From: Eubacteriaceae bacterium UBA1433
GTDB taxonomy: Bacteria > Bacillota > Clostridia > Eubacteriales > UBA1433
Assembly: GCA_002329295.1 (NCBI GenBank)
Contig: DCTT01000026.1
Coordinates: 463,095 to 527,094, forward strand
DNA: 64,000 nucleotides
Reading direction: 5' to 3'
Below the pieces are notes generated by a model, which searched no databases, was not told where the DNA came from, and was given only the letters and a program-made list of their open reading frames with translations. This document shows positions 25,621 to 33,299 of the stretch, piece by piece; the stretch's first letter is position 1; every line of letters begins with the position of its first letter. Made by a program: the position numbers and the translations under genes.

Positions 25621-26545
25621 GGCCTGCACCTAAAATATTTTTTTTGATAAATGCGTAAATATCTTCATAGACTTCCGTTTTATTGACTTCATTGAGCATT
25701 TCGTGGCGCCCGTGAGGATAAAGCAACAAAGAAAGGTTTTCGATTTTGGCTTCGCGCATGCGATCATATACTTTCTGAACGCCTTTTCCCATGCTTCCCA
25801 CAGGATCCATAAGACCGGAGAGGAGCAAATAGGGCTTGGTTCGATCAAAGCGTGTTGCCCAATGGGGCAAACTCACGGTCTGCAGAAGGGAGAAAAGGTC
25901 ATAAAATCCGGAAACGGTGAAAACAAAACCGCACTTTTCATCGGCGATATAACGGTCAACAGCGTTTTCATCGCGGCTCAGCCAATCAAAAGGAGTACGA
26001 TTAGGAAAAAAGGGTTTGTTATAGAGTTTAAAGGCCATATTTTGCAGCAGTGTGCCGGGATGTTTCTTGCCCATAAAAAGCATTTGTCCACGGGCAAGGG
26101 CTTTGCCTATAGCGGTGGCGATATTGGGACCTGCCGTGCCGCTGAAAATATATCCGTCAATATCGGAAAGATTTTGTGCGGCGATATAGCGTGCAAAGAA
26201 AGATCCCATAGAGTGCCCCATCAAAAAAAGGGGCGTTGAGGGAAAGGTTTCTTTGACGGTATCCTTTAACTGTAAAATACATTCTGCGGCATATTGATAA
26301 CCGTCTTTTTTGGCAAAAAAACCAAAACCCTCCTGTGCCGAAGCGCCGTGTCCGGGAAGGTCGAGACCGATGACGGCGATTTGTTTTTGGGCAAGAAAAC
26401 GTGCAAAATCATCGTAGCGCCTCATGTGTTCGCACATGCCGTGAACGATGAAAAGAATACATACGGGTTCGCTGTCAGGCGCCCAAAAATATGTAGACAG
26501 CGCCTGATTGGTGGAAGAAAGCATTTCATAATGCGAATAGTTCAA
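25610..26545 (-). CDS. alpha/beta hydrolase, monoacylglycerol-lipase-like
   Basis: A 311-residue serine hydrolase of the Hydrolase_4 group. The nucleophile is Ser in GHSMGSFF, the oxyanion loop is VHGMCEH, the acid is probably Asp in GLMDPVGS, and the His is in PHGRHEML. The frame extends to 26632, but the extra part is not conserved-looking; a GAGGAG at 26555-26560 sits nine bases before a TTG at 26545, which I take as the start. It overlaps glpK, suggesting release of glycerol from monoglycerides and its phosphorylation in one unit. No signal peptide, so it acts inside. Confidence 0.88.
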   Translation of the reverse strand: MNYSHYEMLSSTNQALSTYFWAPDSEPVCILFIVHGMCEHMRRYDDFARFLAQKQIAVIGLDLPGHGASAQEGFGFFAKKDGYQYAAECILQLKDTVKETFPSTPLFLMGHSMGSFFARYIAAQNLSDIDGYIFSGTAGPNIATAIGKALARGQMLFMGKKHPGTLLQNMAFKLYNKPFFPNRTPFDWLSRDENAVDRYIADEKCGFVFTVSGFYDLFSLLQTVSLPHWATRFDRTKPYLLLSGLMDPVGSMGKGVQKVYDRMREAKIENLSLLLYPHGRHEMLNEVNKTEVYEDIYAFIKKNILGAGHEN

Positions 26546-26639
26546 TCGACAAGTCTCCTCGTAAAATGATATTGTTATAATAAAACGACAAATATCGGCA
26601 ATAAAAGAACACCGAAACAAACAGGTTGTCAAAGAATGT

Positions 26640-27800
26640 TTACAGTGAAGGGGTTGTGCAATAAATACTCATTATCCCCATTGTGTCGTTTTCTTCGGGC
26701 TTTGTTTTTTTGCCGTTTGCCACGGCAATCATTTCTTCAAAGATTTCGGCGCCTAAATCTTCAATGGAAGTGCCTTCTACAATTTTGCCGGCATTGATAT
26801 CCATATCATCTTTCATACGTTCATAAAGCTGTGTGGTCGAGGCGATTTTCATTACGGGAACCGTGGGAAAACCAAAAGGGTTGCCTCGGCCGGTGGTGAA
26901 TAAAACCATCTGTGAGCCGCCCGATACCACGGCTGTGGTGGATTCGGTGTCATATCCCGTGGCGTCCATAACAATCAGCCCTTTTTCATCGGGGATGGTG
27001 CCGTTGTCGACTACCTGATTGATGGTCGTGTGACCGCCTTTGATAACGCAGCCCAGGCTTTTTTCCTGAATCGTGGTCATGCCGCCGGCCATATTTCCGG
27101 GAGCGATGACAAAATCGGCTTGGTCGCCCATACAGCGTTCCACAAGCTTATACCGTTGCGAAATGATGCGCTCTAAATCCGCCGCAACTTTTTCGTCTTT
27201 GGCGCGGGATTTGAGAATATCCAAAGTGCCGATGAGTTCGGTGGTTTCCGTGAGAATCACTCGTCCGCCCTGTTCGATGAGCTTGTCACAGGCAATGCCA
27301 ACGGCGCTGTTGGCAGTGCTGCCCGAAAAGGCATCGCTTCCGCCGCATTGCAGGCCGACGGTTAACTCGGAAATATCGAAAGGCACTCTTTTTTCAGAGG
27401 CTGCCTCCGCTAAAAATCGTTGTAAAATGGGCACTGCCGCATCGGCGGTTTTATAGGTTCCGCCTGTTTGTTGAATATTGAGATAGGCAACTTTTTGTCC
27501 TGCCGCCTTGATGTCTTCATATAGCTGAGGGGTATTGAGAATCTCGCATCCCAATGCAACAATTAAAACGGCGGAAATGTTGGGATGTGTGGCAACATTG
27601 AAAAAAGTTTTATGATGCAATGCCGTATCAGCAGGCCCGCGACCACAGCCATAAGCGTGCATCAAAGTGACAACTTCGGGAACGCGCTGTTTGATTTTAT
27701 CGATGACGCCGTTGCAACAGCCTACAGAAGGCAGTACAATGACATGGTTGCGTATGCCATATCTGCCGTCAGCTCGCTTATATCCATATAAGGTAGTCAT
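26640..27800 (-). CDS. UxaA-family hydro-lyase, large (C-terminal type) subunit
   Basis: The catalytic part of an altronate/galactarate-dehydratase-like enzyme as a separate 386-residue subunit. Family marks: YGCGRGPAD near residue 50, ALGCEILNTPQ near 82, GLQCGGSDAFSG near 149, and the Gly-rich STTAVVSGGSQMVLF near 286. Members use iron and act on altronate, galactarate or, in SuyB, (R)-sulfolactate; the substrate here is undecided. Its ATG overlaps the stop of the SAF-domain gene by four bases, so the two subunits are made together. Confidence 0.88.
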   Translation of the reverse strand: MTTLYGYKRADGRYGIRNHVIVLPSVGCCNGVIDKIKQRVPEVVTLMHAYGCGRGPADTALHHKTFFNVATHPNISAVLIVALGCEILNTPQLYEDIKAAGQKVAYLNIQQTGGTYKTADAAVPILQRFLAEAASEKRVPFDISELTVGLQCGGSDAFSGSTANSAVGIACDKLIEQGGRVILTETTELIGTLDILKSRAKDEKVAADLERIISQRYKLVERCMGDQADFVIAPGNMAGGMTTIQEKSLGCVIKGGHTTINQVVDNGTIPDEKGLIVMDATGYDTESTTAVVSGGSQMVLFTTGRGNPFGFPTVPVMKIASTTQLYERMKDDMDINAGKIVEGTSIEDLGAEIFEEMIAVANGKKTKPEENDTMGIMSIYCTTPSL

Positions 27801-28063
27801 AGTCTTTTTCCTCCCGCTACATTATGCACATGCACCCATTGTCCTTTGGCAATGGGACAAGTGGCTTTTCCGATAGAATAACCGTATTTGATAATGTCTT
27901 CGCCTTGTGCCAGATCACTCAAACTGATTTTGTGGGCAAAGGGAATGTCGTCTTGCGCAGAAAAAAGGACGTCTTCGTTTAAAATGATTTTGTCGCCCTT
28001 TTTGATTTCCGAAAGACACATGGCCACATTGTCTTTGGGATGCAGTTGAATTGCGTTTCTCAT
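27797..28063 (-). CDS. UxaA-family hydro-lyase, small (SAF-domain) subunit
   Basis: An 88-residue SAF domain, the N-terminal part of altronate dehydratase as a separate protein. The end IGKATCPIAKGQWVHVHN is the SAF signature, with His residues that help bind the metal. A start seven codons upstream exists, but GGAGGG at 28070-28075 fits the ATG at 28063. It forms a two-gene unit with the large subunit (ATGA overlap). The same split is found in sulfolactate sulfo-lyase SuyAB and in other two-subunit UxaA relatives. Confidence 0.87.
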   Translation of the reverse strand: MRNAIQLHPKDNVAMCLSEIKKGDKIILNEDVLFSAQDDIPFAHKISLSDLAQGEDIIKYGYSIGKATCPIAKGQWVHVHNVAGGKRL

Positions 28064-28180
28064 CAGAAACCCTCCTTTTGACAATAAAAGACTTGCAATC
28101 GTTTAATATATTGTAGTATGCTTTAAAGGCAATGTCAACGAAACCGATGACGAACAGCATGTTGTGTGAAAAGGAAAAGG

Positions 28181-28657
28181 TTATTTTTTTAAAAGGGTAG
28201 AGAAAAATTTATTTTTTTCGAGAAAAATCAGCAGAGGAAGCCCGAGGCCGTAACAGGCCAACAGTTGTCCTGCAGCCACCCAGAACATGGCGAGCAAATA
28301 GTGGACGGAGAGCATGGTTTTGAGAACGTATCCCACTATAAAGGCATTGAACAGAACGGCCGGAAGGGGAACGAGGTATTTGTTTTTGAGTTTGCTTGCA
28401 AAAAAGGCGGCAAGGGTAGTGGCCAGCGTGCCGAAGACAATGTCAATAAGCCCGAACGGACTGGACAAGTTTGCCAATAAGCATCCCAAAGCAAGTCCGG
28501 GGATGGCAGCGGGGGTAAAGTAGGCCAATACGCAAAGACCTTCAGCAATTCGCACTTGCATCAGCGAGTAGCTGATAGGGGCAAACAAAATTGTTAAGAC
28601 AAAATAAACGGCTGCAATAAGGGCAGATTTGGTCAAAAACAAAAATTTTTTGTTCAA
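28181..28657 (-). CDS. QueT-family membrane transporter (queuosine precursor uptake)
   Basis: A 158-residue membrane protein with five hydrophobic segments, of the QueT type that serves as substrate-binding S component of an ECF transporter; the family substrate is a queuosine precursor. Typical are the conserved MQVRIAEGLCVLAYFTP region near residue 33 and the following AIPGLALGCLLANL. The start is a TTG at 28657 with AAGGAGG at 28668-28674. I looked for a preQ1 riboswitch upstream and found none. The energising ECF module is not in the window. Confidence 0.86.
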   Translation of the reverse strand: MNKKFLFLTKSALIAAVYFVLTILFAPISYSLMQVRIAEGLCVLAYFTPAAIPGLALGCLLANLSSPFGLIDIVFGTLATTLAAFFASKLKNKYLVPLPAVLFNAFIVGYVLKTMLSVHYLLAMFWVAAGQLLACYGLGLPLLIFLEKNKFFSTLLKK

Positions 28658-28733
28658 GATGCGCTATTCCTCCTTGCTCATAGGCAATTATTCACTATTT
28701 TGCGAAAAAAGTAAATATTTTTCTCTGATAATT

Positions 28734-28742
28734 TGGTATAAT
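28734..28742 (+). promoter_or_regulatory. extended -10 promoter of the patatin-like gene
   Basis: TGG followed by TATAAT (28737-28742), 21 bases before the start codon. The -35 region is AT-rich without a good hexamer. The very short leader leaves space only for the ribosome site. Confidence 0.55.
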
Positions 28743-28763
28743 GTACCAACCGGAGGTAAGAGT

Positions 28764-30062
28764 ATGTTGGAATGCTGCGTGGTTTTGGGCAGTGATGACG
28801 GGAAAAGCATGTTTGAACTCGGCATGTGGAAAGCCTGTACAGATAATGATGTAAGAATCTGTGATATTGCAGGAGCCGCTTTTGGTGCCATCAATGCCGC
28901 TCTTTTTGCGCAAGGAGATTTTGAAAAAGCTGTTCGCCTTTGGACCCGAGCCTCTGAGAGCAAAATTTTCTCTGATTTTTATTCCCTTCGACGCAAATAC
29001 TCTGAAAGCCTTGCAACGCCGGACAACAGACAAGTTTTAGCGCTGATTAAACGCATTGCCAAAGGAAACGAGCCGGTGCTCATAGAACTCGATGGGCTGC
29101 TCCGATCTCATATTGATGAAGAAAAAGTACGTCAAAGCAACATTGGTGTGCATATTCCCATTGTTTCCGTGAAGAATTATCAGGCGATGGCCCTTGGCTT
29201 GGATACCATTCGCCCGGGGCAGCTGGTGAATATCATCAAATTCAGCCTTCTTTCCTATTTGTTTTTTTCCATCAACAGTTCTGACTACGATATGAATATT
29301 TTGGATAATGCCGCTTACAAAGCAGTGAGCGGAAAGAATGCGCAAAGTATTCTTACACCTTATTTATATAACGCAGAAAAATTAATAGAAAATTATCCCG
29401 ATGAAAACTTTATTATTGTGGAAAATTCGGAATACCTGGGGCTGTCTTACACGCATACCTTTGAAAGTTTAAAAAGAAATATTCAACTGGGTTTGTTAGA
29501 CACGTTGAAGGCGATGGAAATTCTTAAAGGCAAAGAATATTATATTGACCTATCCGCTTCTTCCAACCTCTATGAATGGTTTAAGACACATCTTTGTAGA
29601 CCGTTTTTAGAAGATATAGACGAGAAAATCGGTCGCATGATAGGTGTGCATAATACGGAAATACAGGCGAATATGCTCAAAGGTATGGAACTGTTGTCGC
29701 AAACTGGCAGATATCGCAATAGTGATGTATACTTAAGTGCATTGGAAACTTCAGCAGCGATGCTCTATATTGAACGAGCAAAACGCTATAGTCCGGATGC
29801 CTTGATTAATGAAATCATTATCAGTGCAAATAACATTATTCAAAAAAATTTGGCTGCCATACAAGACGAAGAAAATATTTTAAAAGCCATGGGCAATCGC
29901 AAAGAGTTGCCGAGCTTTACCGACGAATCGAGCCCGGCGATTAATTTGATTTATTTTTTGTGTGCGCCGCGAGATTCGAATATTTTTATGAATTTTATTG
30001 AGTCGATGAAGCCGGAGATGAAAGTGGTCATCATTACATTGGTCTATTTATTGGTGTATTGA
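28764..30062 (+). CDS. patatin-like protein lacking the catalytic serine
   Basis: The first 200 residues follow the patatin phospholipase fold: a beta strand and Gly loop (residues 6-20), then IAGAAFGAINAAL at 35-47 in the place of the nucleophile elbow. There the GxSxG serine is Ala39 (G-A-A-F-G). The Gly-rich oxyanion loop reads GSDDGKS and the catalytic DGG is Asp181-Asn-Ala. So two of three active-site elements are lost. About 230 helical residues follow with no recognised domain. The frame is open to 28629, but CGGAGG at 28751-28756 fixes the start; 432 residues. An inactive structural or binding role is likely. Confidence 0.72.
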   Translation: MLECCVVLGSDDGKSMFELGMWKACTDNDVRICDIAGAAFGAINAALFAQGDFEKAVRLWTRASESKIFSDFYSLRRKYSESLATPDNRQVLALIKRIAKGNEPVLIELDGLLRSHIDEEKVRQSNIGVHIPIVSVKNYQAMALGLDTIRPGQLVNIIKFSLLSYLFFSINSSDYDMNILDNAAYKAVSGKNAQSILTPYLYNAEKLIENYPDENFIIVENSEYLGLSYTHTFESLKRNIQLGLLDTLKAMEILKGKEYYIDLSASSNLYEWFKTHLCRPFLEDIDEKIGRMIGVHNTEIQANMLKGMELLSQTGRYRNSDVYLSALETSAAMLYIERAKRYSPDALINEIIISANNIIQKNLAAIQDEENILKAMGNRKELPSFTDESSPAINLIYFLCAPRDSNIFMNFIESMKPEMKVVIITLVYLLVY

Positions 30063-30077
30063 AATAGTTGCCTATAG

Positions 30078-30107
30078 AAAAAAGCTGTGTCGGACATAGC
30101 TTTTTTT
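30078..30107. terminator. terminator after the patatin-like gene
   Basis: AAAAGCTGTGT pairs with ACATAGCTTTT (one G-T pair) around CGG, then a T-run. Confidence 0.8.
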
Positions 30108-30216
30108 ATTTTTTGTATATTTAAAGGGGGAGGGAAGTTGTATACAAAAAATAACTGTGATAATATGAAAATGAAATGATATAATATATAGACTTTCAAA
30201 AAATGACAGGGAAAAC

Positions 30217-31182
30217 ATGAATAAATTTGAATATCTGCTGAACAACGAAGACATGGGTGCTTCCATTGTCGAAAATATCTTTATCAATCACTATATGCCC
30301 AATGCCGACGGCGAATATGTCAAAGTATATCTTTGGGGGTTAAAATATGCGTATTATGGCATGCCCGTGGCGATGAAAGATGCCGATATCGCTTCTGCGT
30401 TGGGATTGTTGGAAAGTGATGTGAGCAAAGCTTGGGCGCATTGGCAAAAAGAAGGCATTCTTCGCATTATTCCCATCAGCAAAGAGGAAAAGACCATACA
30501 ATATCTCAACATTAAATCGGTTGTCTTATCTTCGCGCAGCGGAGCAAGGCAAGAAAGCAAGGAGTTGCTGGAAAAAGAAAAAAAACGAAAACAAATGTTT
30601 TTGGAAATAGAAGATGTCTACAACCGACCACTTTCTTCTAAGGAACTCAGCGTGATGAACGCTTGGATCGATGAGTTTGGTTTTACGATACAAACAGTCT
30701 TGCTGTTGATTCATGACTGTGCATCCAGGGGACATACGGAATTGAATTATGTGAGTCAGGTGGCGCAAAACTGGTATGATGCCAACGTGCGCACCTATGA
30801 TGAGGGATTGGACTATTTGACAGAAAATAAAACAAAATGGGACCAATATTTTCAAATTTTTAAATATCTCGGATTTAACCGCATGCCGAGCAGAGCTGAA
30901 CAAAAACTCATCGACGGATGGTTTGACACTTATGGCTTTGATATGGAAATCATACAAAAGGCGTTGGATACCACGGTGGCCATAGACAAACCCAGCATCA
31001 AATATGTGGACAGCGTGCTAAAAGACTGGTTCGAAAGCGGCGAAATCAAAGAAAAACCGAAGAAAACTTCTGTGCGAAAAAAAAGCAAGCACAAATTATC
31101 AAATACCCACGAATACGATTTTGAAGAGCTGGAAAAACGTTGGCTGAACAAAACGGAGGAAATTGATGAAAAAGCTGATTGA
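30217..31182 (+). CDS. DnaD-domain replication/primosome protein
   Basis: 321 residues. An N-terminal winged-helix region (about 1-110) is followed by two DnaD (DnaB_2) domains, each ending in the family motif: YVSQVAQNWYD near residue 180 and YVDSVLKDWFE near 265. The C-terminus is basic (KKTSVRKKSKHK). In Bacillota such proteins help load the replicative helicase. The gene overlaps the helicase-loader gene by 17 bases, which supports that role. The start has a weak GGGAAAAC site. Confidence 0.9.
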   Translation: MNKFEYLLNNEDMGASIVENIFINHYMPNADGEYVKVYLWGLKYAYYGMPVAMKDADIASALGLLESDVSKAWAHWQKEGILRIIPISKEEKTIQYLNIKSVVLSSRSGARQESKELLEKEKKRKQMFLEIEDVYNRPLSSKELSVMNAWIDEFGFTIQTVLLLIHDCASRGHTELNYVSQVAQNWYDANVRTYDEGLDYLTENKTKWDQYFQIFKYLGFNRMPSRAEQKLIDGWFDTYGFDMEIIQKALDTTVAIDKPSIKYVDSVLKDWFESGEIKEKPKKTSVRKKSKHKLSNTHEYDFEELEKRWLNKTEEIDEKAD

Positions 31183-32128
31183 AGAGACGCAAAAAGAATA
31201 TGCTTTGCGCCGCGAACAGGCGATATCTCAAGCTCAGCGCCGCAAAGAGAAGGTATTTGCGAATATTGACGGCCTCAGCGAAATCGAAGAAAAAATTGCG
31301 CAATTGGGTATCGTATCGCTGCAATCTTTGCATGACAAAGAAGATAATCGGATTAAAATATTTGAAGAAATAGACGCGCTGAAAAAAGAAAAACAGCGAC
31401 TTTTAAAAGAAGCGGGATACAGTGAAGAGGAGTTTTTACCTGATTTTCAATGCAAAAAATGCAACGACAGCGGAGTGGTGGACGGAGAAAGCTGTATTTG
31501 TTTTAAACAGCAAGTGGCGGCAAAGCTTTATGGCACGACATCACTGTTATCTGTTTTGGAAAAAGAAAACTTTGATACGTTTAATTTTGAATTATATTCC
31601 AACAAAGCCCAGAAAGGCAAAAAAAATCCGCGTCAAAACATCAAGCAAATCTCTGCGGAATGTTTGCAATATACGGTTGATTTCGGCAGACATTCGGGCA
31701 ATTTGATTTTTACGGGTGCACCGGGAGTGGGCAAAACGTTTATGATAAACTGCATCGTTGCCGAATTGCTGCAAAAGGGCGTATATGTCGTGTATATGAC
31801 GGCGTATGATTTGATTGATCTGCTGCGAAAAAGCAAGCTCAGTGACTATGCGCAAACCATTGATGCTTCTTTTGTCGAAGCGCTGTACAATTGTGATTTA
31901 TTAGCTATTGATGATTTGGGAACCGAAAATGCAACGGACTTTGCCATTGATGAATTTTTTAATTTAATCAACAAGCGCTTGCTGGACAAGAAGCAAATTA
32001 TTTTGTCGACAAACTTAAACTTAAATGAATTGAATGAAATGTATTCTGATAGAATTCTGTCGCGTATTATGGGATATTTTACGCCGTATGAATTTGTCGG
32101 CAGCGATTTAAGATTAAAACTGAATTAA
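31166..32128 (+). CDS. DnaI/DnaC-like helicase loader ATPase
   Basis: An AAA+ ATPase of 320 residues that should load the DnaB-type helicase with the DnaD protein encoded upstream. A coiled N-terminal region (1-85) is followed by a zinc-binding motif CKKCNDSG...CICF near residues 93-110, Walker A GAPGVGKTF near 184, Walker B LLAIDDLGTE near 246, and a sensor region ILSRIMGYF. A TTG opens the frame one codon earlier, but GGAGG fits the ATG at 31166. The 17-base overlap makes a dnaD-dnaI operon. Confidence 0.93.
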   Translation: MKKLIEETQKEYALRREQAISQAQRRKEKVFANIDGLSEIEEKIAQLGIVSLQSLHDKEDNRIKIFEEIDALKKEKQRLLKEAGYSEEEFLPDFQCKKCNDSGVVDGESCICFKQQVAAKLYGTTSLLSVLEKENFDTFNFELYSNKAQKGKKNPRQNIKQISAECLQYTVDFGRHSGNLIFTGAPGVGKTFMINCIVAELLQKGVYVVYMTAYDLIDLLRKSKLSDYAQTIDASFVEALYNCDLLAIDDLGTENATDFAIDEFFNLINKRLLDKKQIILSTNLNLNELNEMYSDRILSRIMGYFTPYEFVGSDLRLKLN

Positions 32129-32136
32129 AAAAGTAT

Positions 32137-32187
32137 AAAATAAAATCAATTTTATAAAAAATAGTTGATTTTATTTGCTTTTTTTGG
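32137..32187 (+). terminator. A/T-rich inverted repeat after the helicase loader
   Basis: A 12-bp perfect inverted repeat AAATAAAATCAA (32138-32149) with TTGATTTTATTT (32165-32176), followed by GC and seven T. Weak base pairs, but it sits where the dnaI transcript should end and before the arg promoter. Confidence 0.55.
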
Positions 32188-32202
32188 AACTTGATGTATA
32201 AT

Positions 32203-32230
32203 TATAATCTCAAATGAATAATAATACAAT
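32203..32230 (+). promoter_or_regulatory. argC promoter -10 and ARG box
   Basis: TATAAT at 32203-32208 is followed at 32213-32230 by AATGAATAATAATACAAT, which matches the published B. subtilis ARG box (CATGAATAAAAATKCAAK) at 15 of 18 positions by my count. The box would cover the transcription start, the expected place for repression by an ArgR/AhrC-type protein when arginine is high. The -35 region is only T-rich. The regulator gene itself is not in the window. Confidence 0.65.
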
Positions 32231-32247
32231 CGAAAGGATGGTTGGCT

Positions 32248-33285
32248 ATGAAATATAAAGCGGGCATTATTGGTGCAACAGGTTATGCGGGAGTGGAGTT
32301 GGTGCGGCTGTTGTTAAGGCATCCTCATGCAGAGATCGCTGCCATTTCATCCGTTTCATACAAAGGACAAAAAATCAGTGAAGTATATCCTGCATTGGCA
32401 ATGATATATGATGCGGTGTTGGAAGACGAACAAGCGGTCATAGACAAAAGCGATGTAATCTTCGGCTCTCTGCCGCATGGACTCAGTGAAAACATTGCTT
32501 TGCAATGTGAAAAGAGCAGTAAAATCTTTATTGATTTGGGAGCGGATTTCAGATTGCAAAATGAAGAAGAATATCTTTATTGGTACGAAAACAATTTCCA
32601 ATTTCATGATTTGCACAAAAAGGCTGTGTATGCCTTGCCGGAATTGAATCGAGAAGAAATCAAAAACAAAACCATTATTGCCAATCCGGGGTGTTATCCG
32701 ACCAGTGTTGCATTGGGATTGGTGCCGGCTGTGAGCAAAGGGATTATTGAGAATCAAAGCATTATTATCGATTCCAAATCCGGTGTCAGCGGTGCGGGAC
32801 GTACACCGACGCAAACGGCGCATTTTCCGGAGTGTAATGAAGCCTTTGCCCCATACAAAACAGCAACCCATAGGCATACGCCCGAGATTGAACAAACTTT
32901 GAGTCGTTATGCCGACGAAAAAGTCTATGTTACGTTTGTTCCGCACTTATTGCCGATTAACAGAGGAATTTTGACAACAATATATGCAAATTTGAAAACA
33001 GAAAAACATGTAGAAGAAATTCATGCAATCTATGAAAATTTTTACAAAAATGAGGCCTTTGTTCGCATTATGCCTATCGGACAAACCAGCAATGTGAAAT
33101 ATGTCCGCTATTCCAATTATTGCAATATTTCTTTGCATATAGATCAAAGGACCGGACGGTTGATTGTTGTCAGTGCCATTGACAATATGGTGAAGGGAGC
33201 GGCAGGACAAGCGATACAAAACATGAATATTGTGCTGGGCATTGCAGAAAAAGCGGGCTTAGAGATGAGCGCGCCCTGTGTGTAA
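32248..33285 (+). CDS. argC: N-acetyl-gamma-glutamyl-phosphate reductase
   Basis: The third step of arginine synthesis: reduces N-acetylglutamyl phosphate to the semialdehyde with NADPH. 345 residues, with the nucleotide-binding start GATGYAGVELVRLL and the active-site Cys in NPGCYPTSV near residue 150. The reader could start at a TTG two codons earlier; the ATG at 32248 is nine bases from AAAGGA. It is first in an argCJBD operon with short gaps (14, 17 and 15 bases), behind an ARG box. Confidence 0.97.
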   Translation: MKYKAGIIGATGYAGVELVRLLLRHPHAEIAAISSVSYKGQKISEVYPALAMIYDAVLEDEQAVIDKSDVIFGSLPHGLSENIALQCEKSSKIFIDLGADFRLQNEEEYLYWYENNFQFHDLHKKAVYALPELNREEIKNKTIIANPGCYPTSVALGLVPAVSKGIIENQSIIIDSKSGVSGAGRTPTQTAHFPECNEAFAPYKTATHRHTPEIEQTLSRYADEKVYVTFVPHLLPINRGILTTIYANLKTEKHVEEIHAIYENFYKNEAFVRIMPIGQTSNVKYVRYSNYCNISLHIDQRTGRLIVVSAIDNMVKGAAGQAIQNMNIVLGIAEKAGLEMSAPCV

Positions 33286-33299
33286 AGTGAGGAAAGAAG

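Noticed and set aside
28658..28763. preQ1 riboswitch before the QueT-like gene
   Set aside because: I searched the minus strand for the short preQ1-I pattern and did not find it; the spacer is only long enough for two divergent promoters.
30526..30957. 143-codon frame on the minus strand
   Set aside because: It lies wholly antisense inside the DnaD gene, whose motifs and operon position are secure.
32356..32946. 196-codon frame on the minus strand
   Set aside because: Antisense to argC with no ribosome site; argC is certain.
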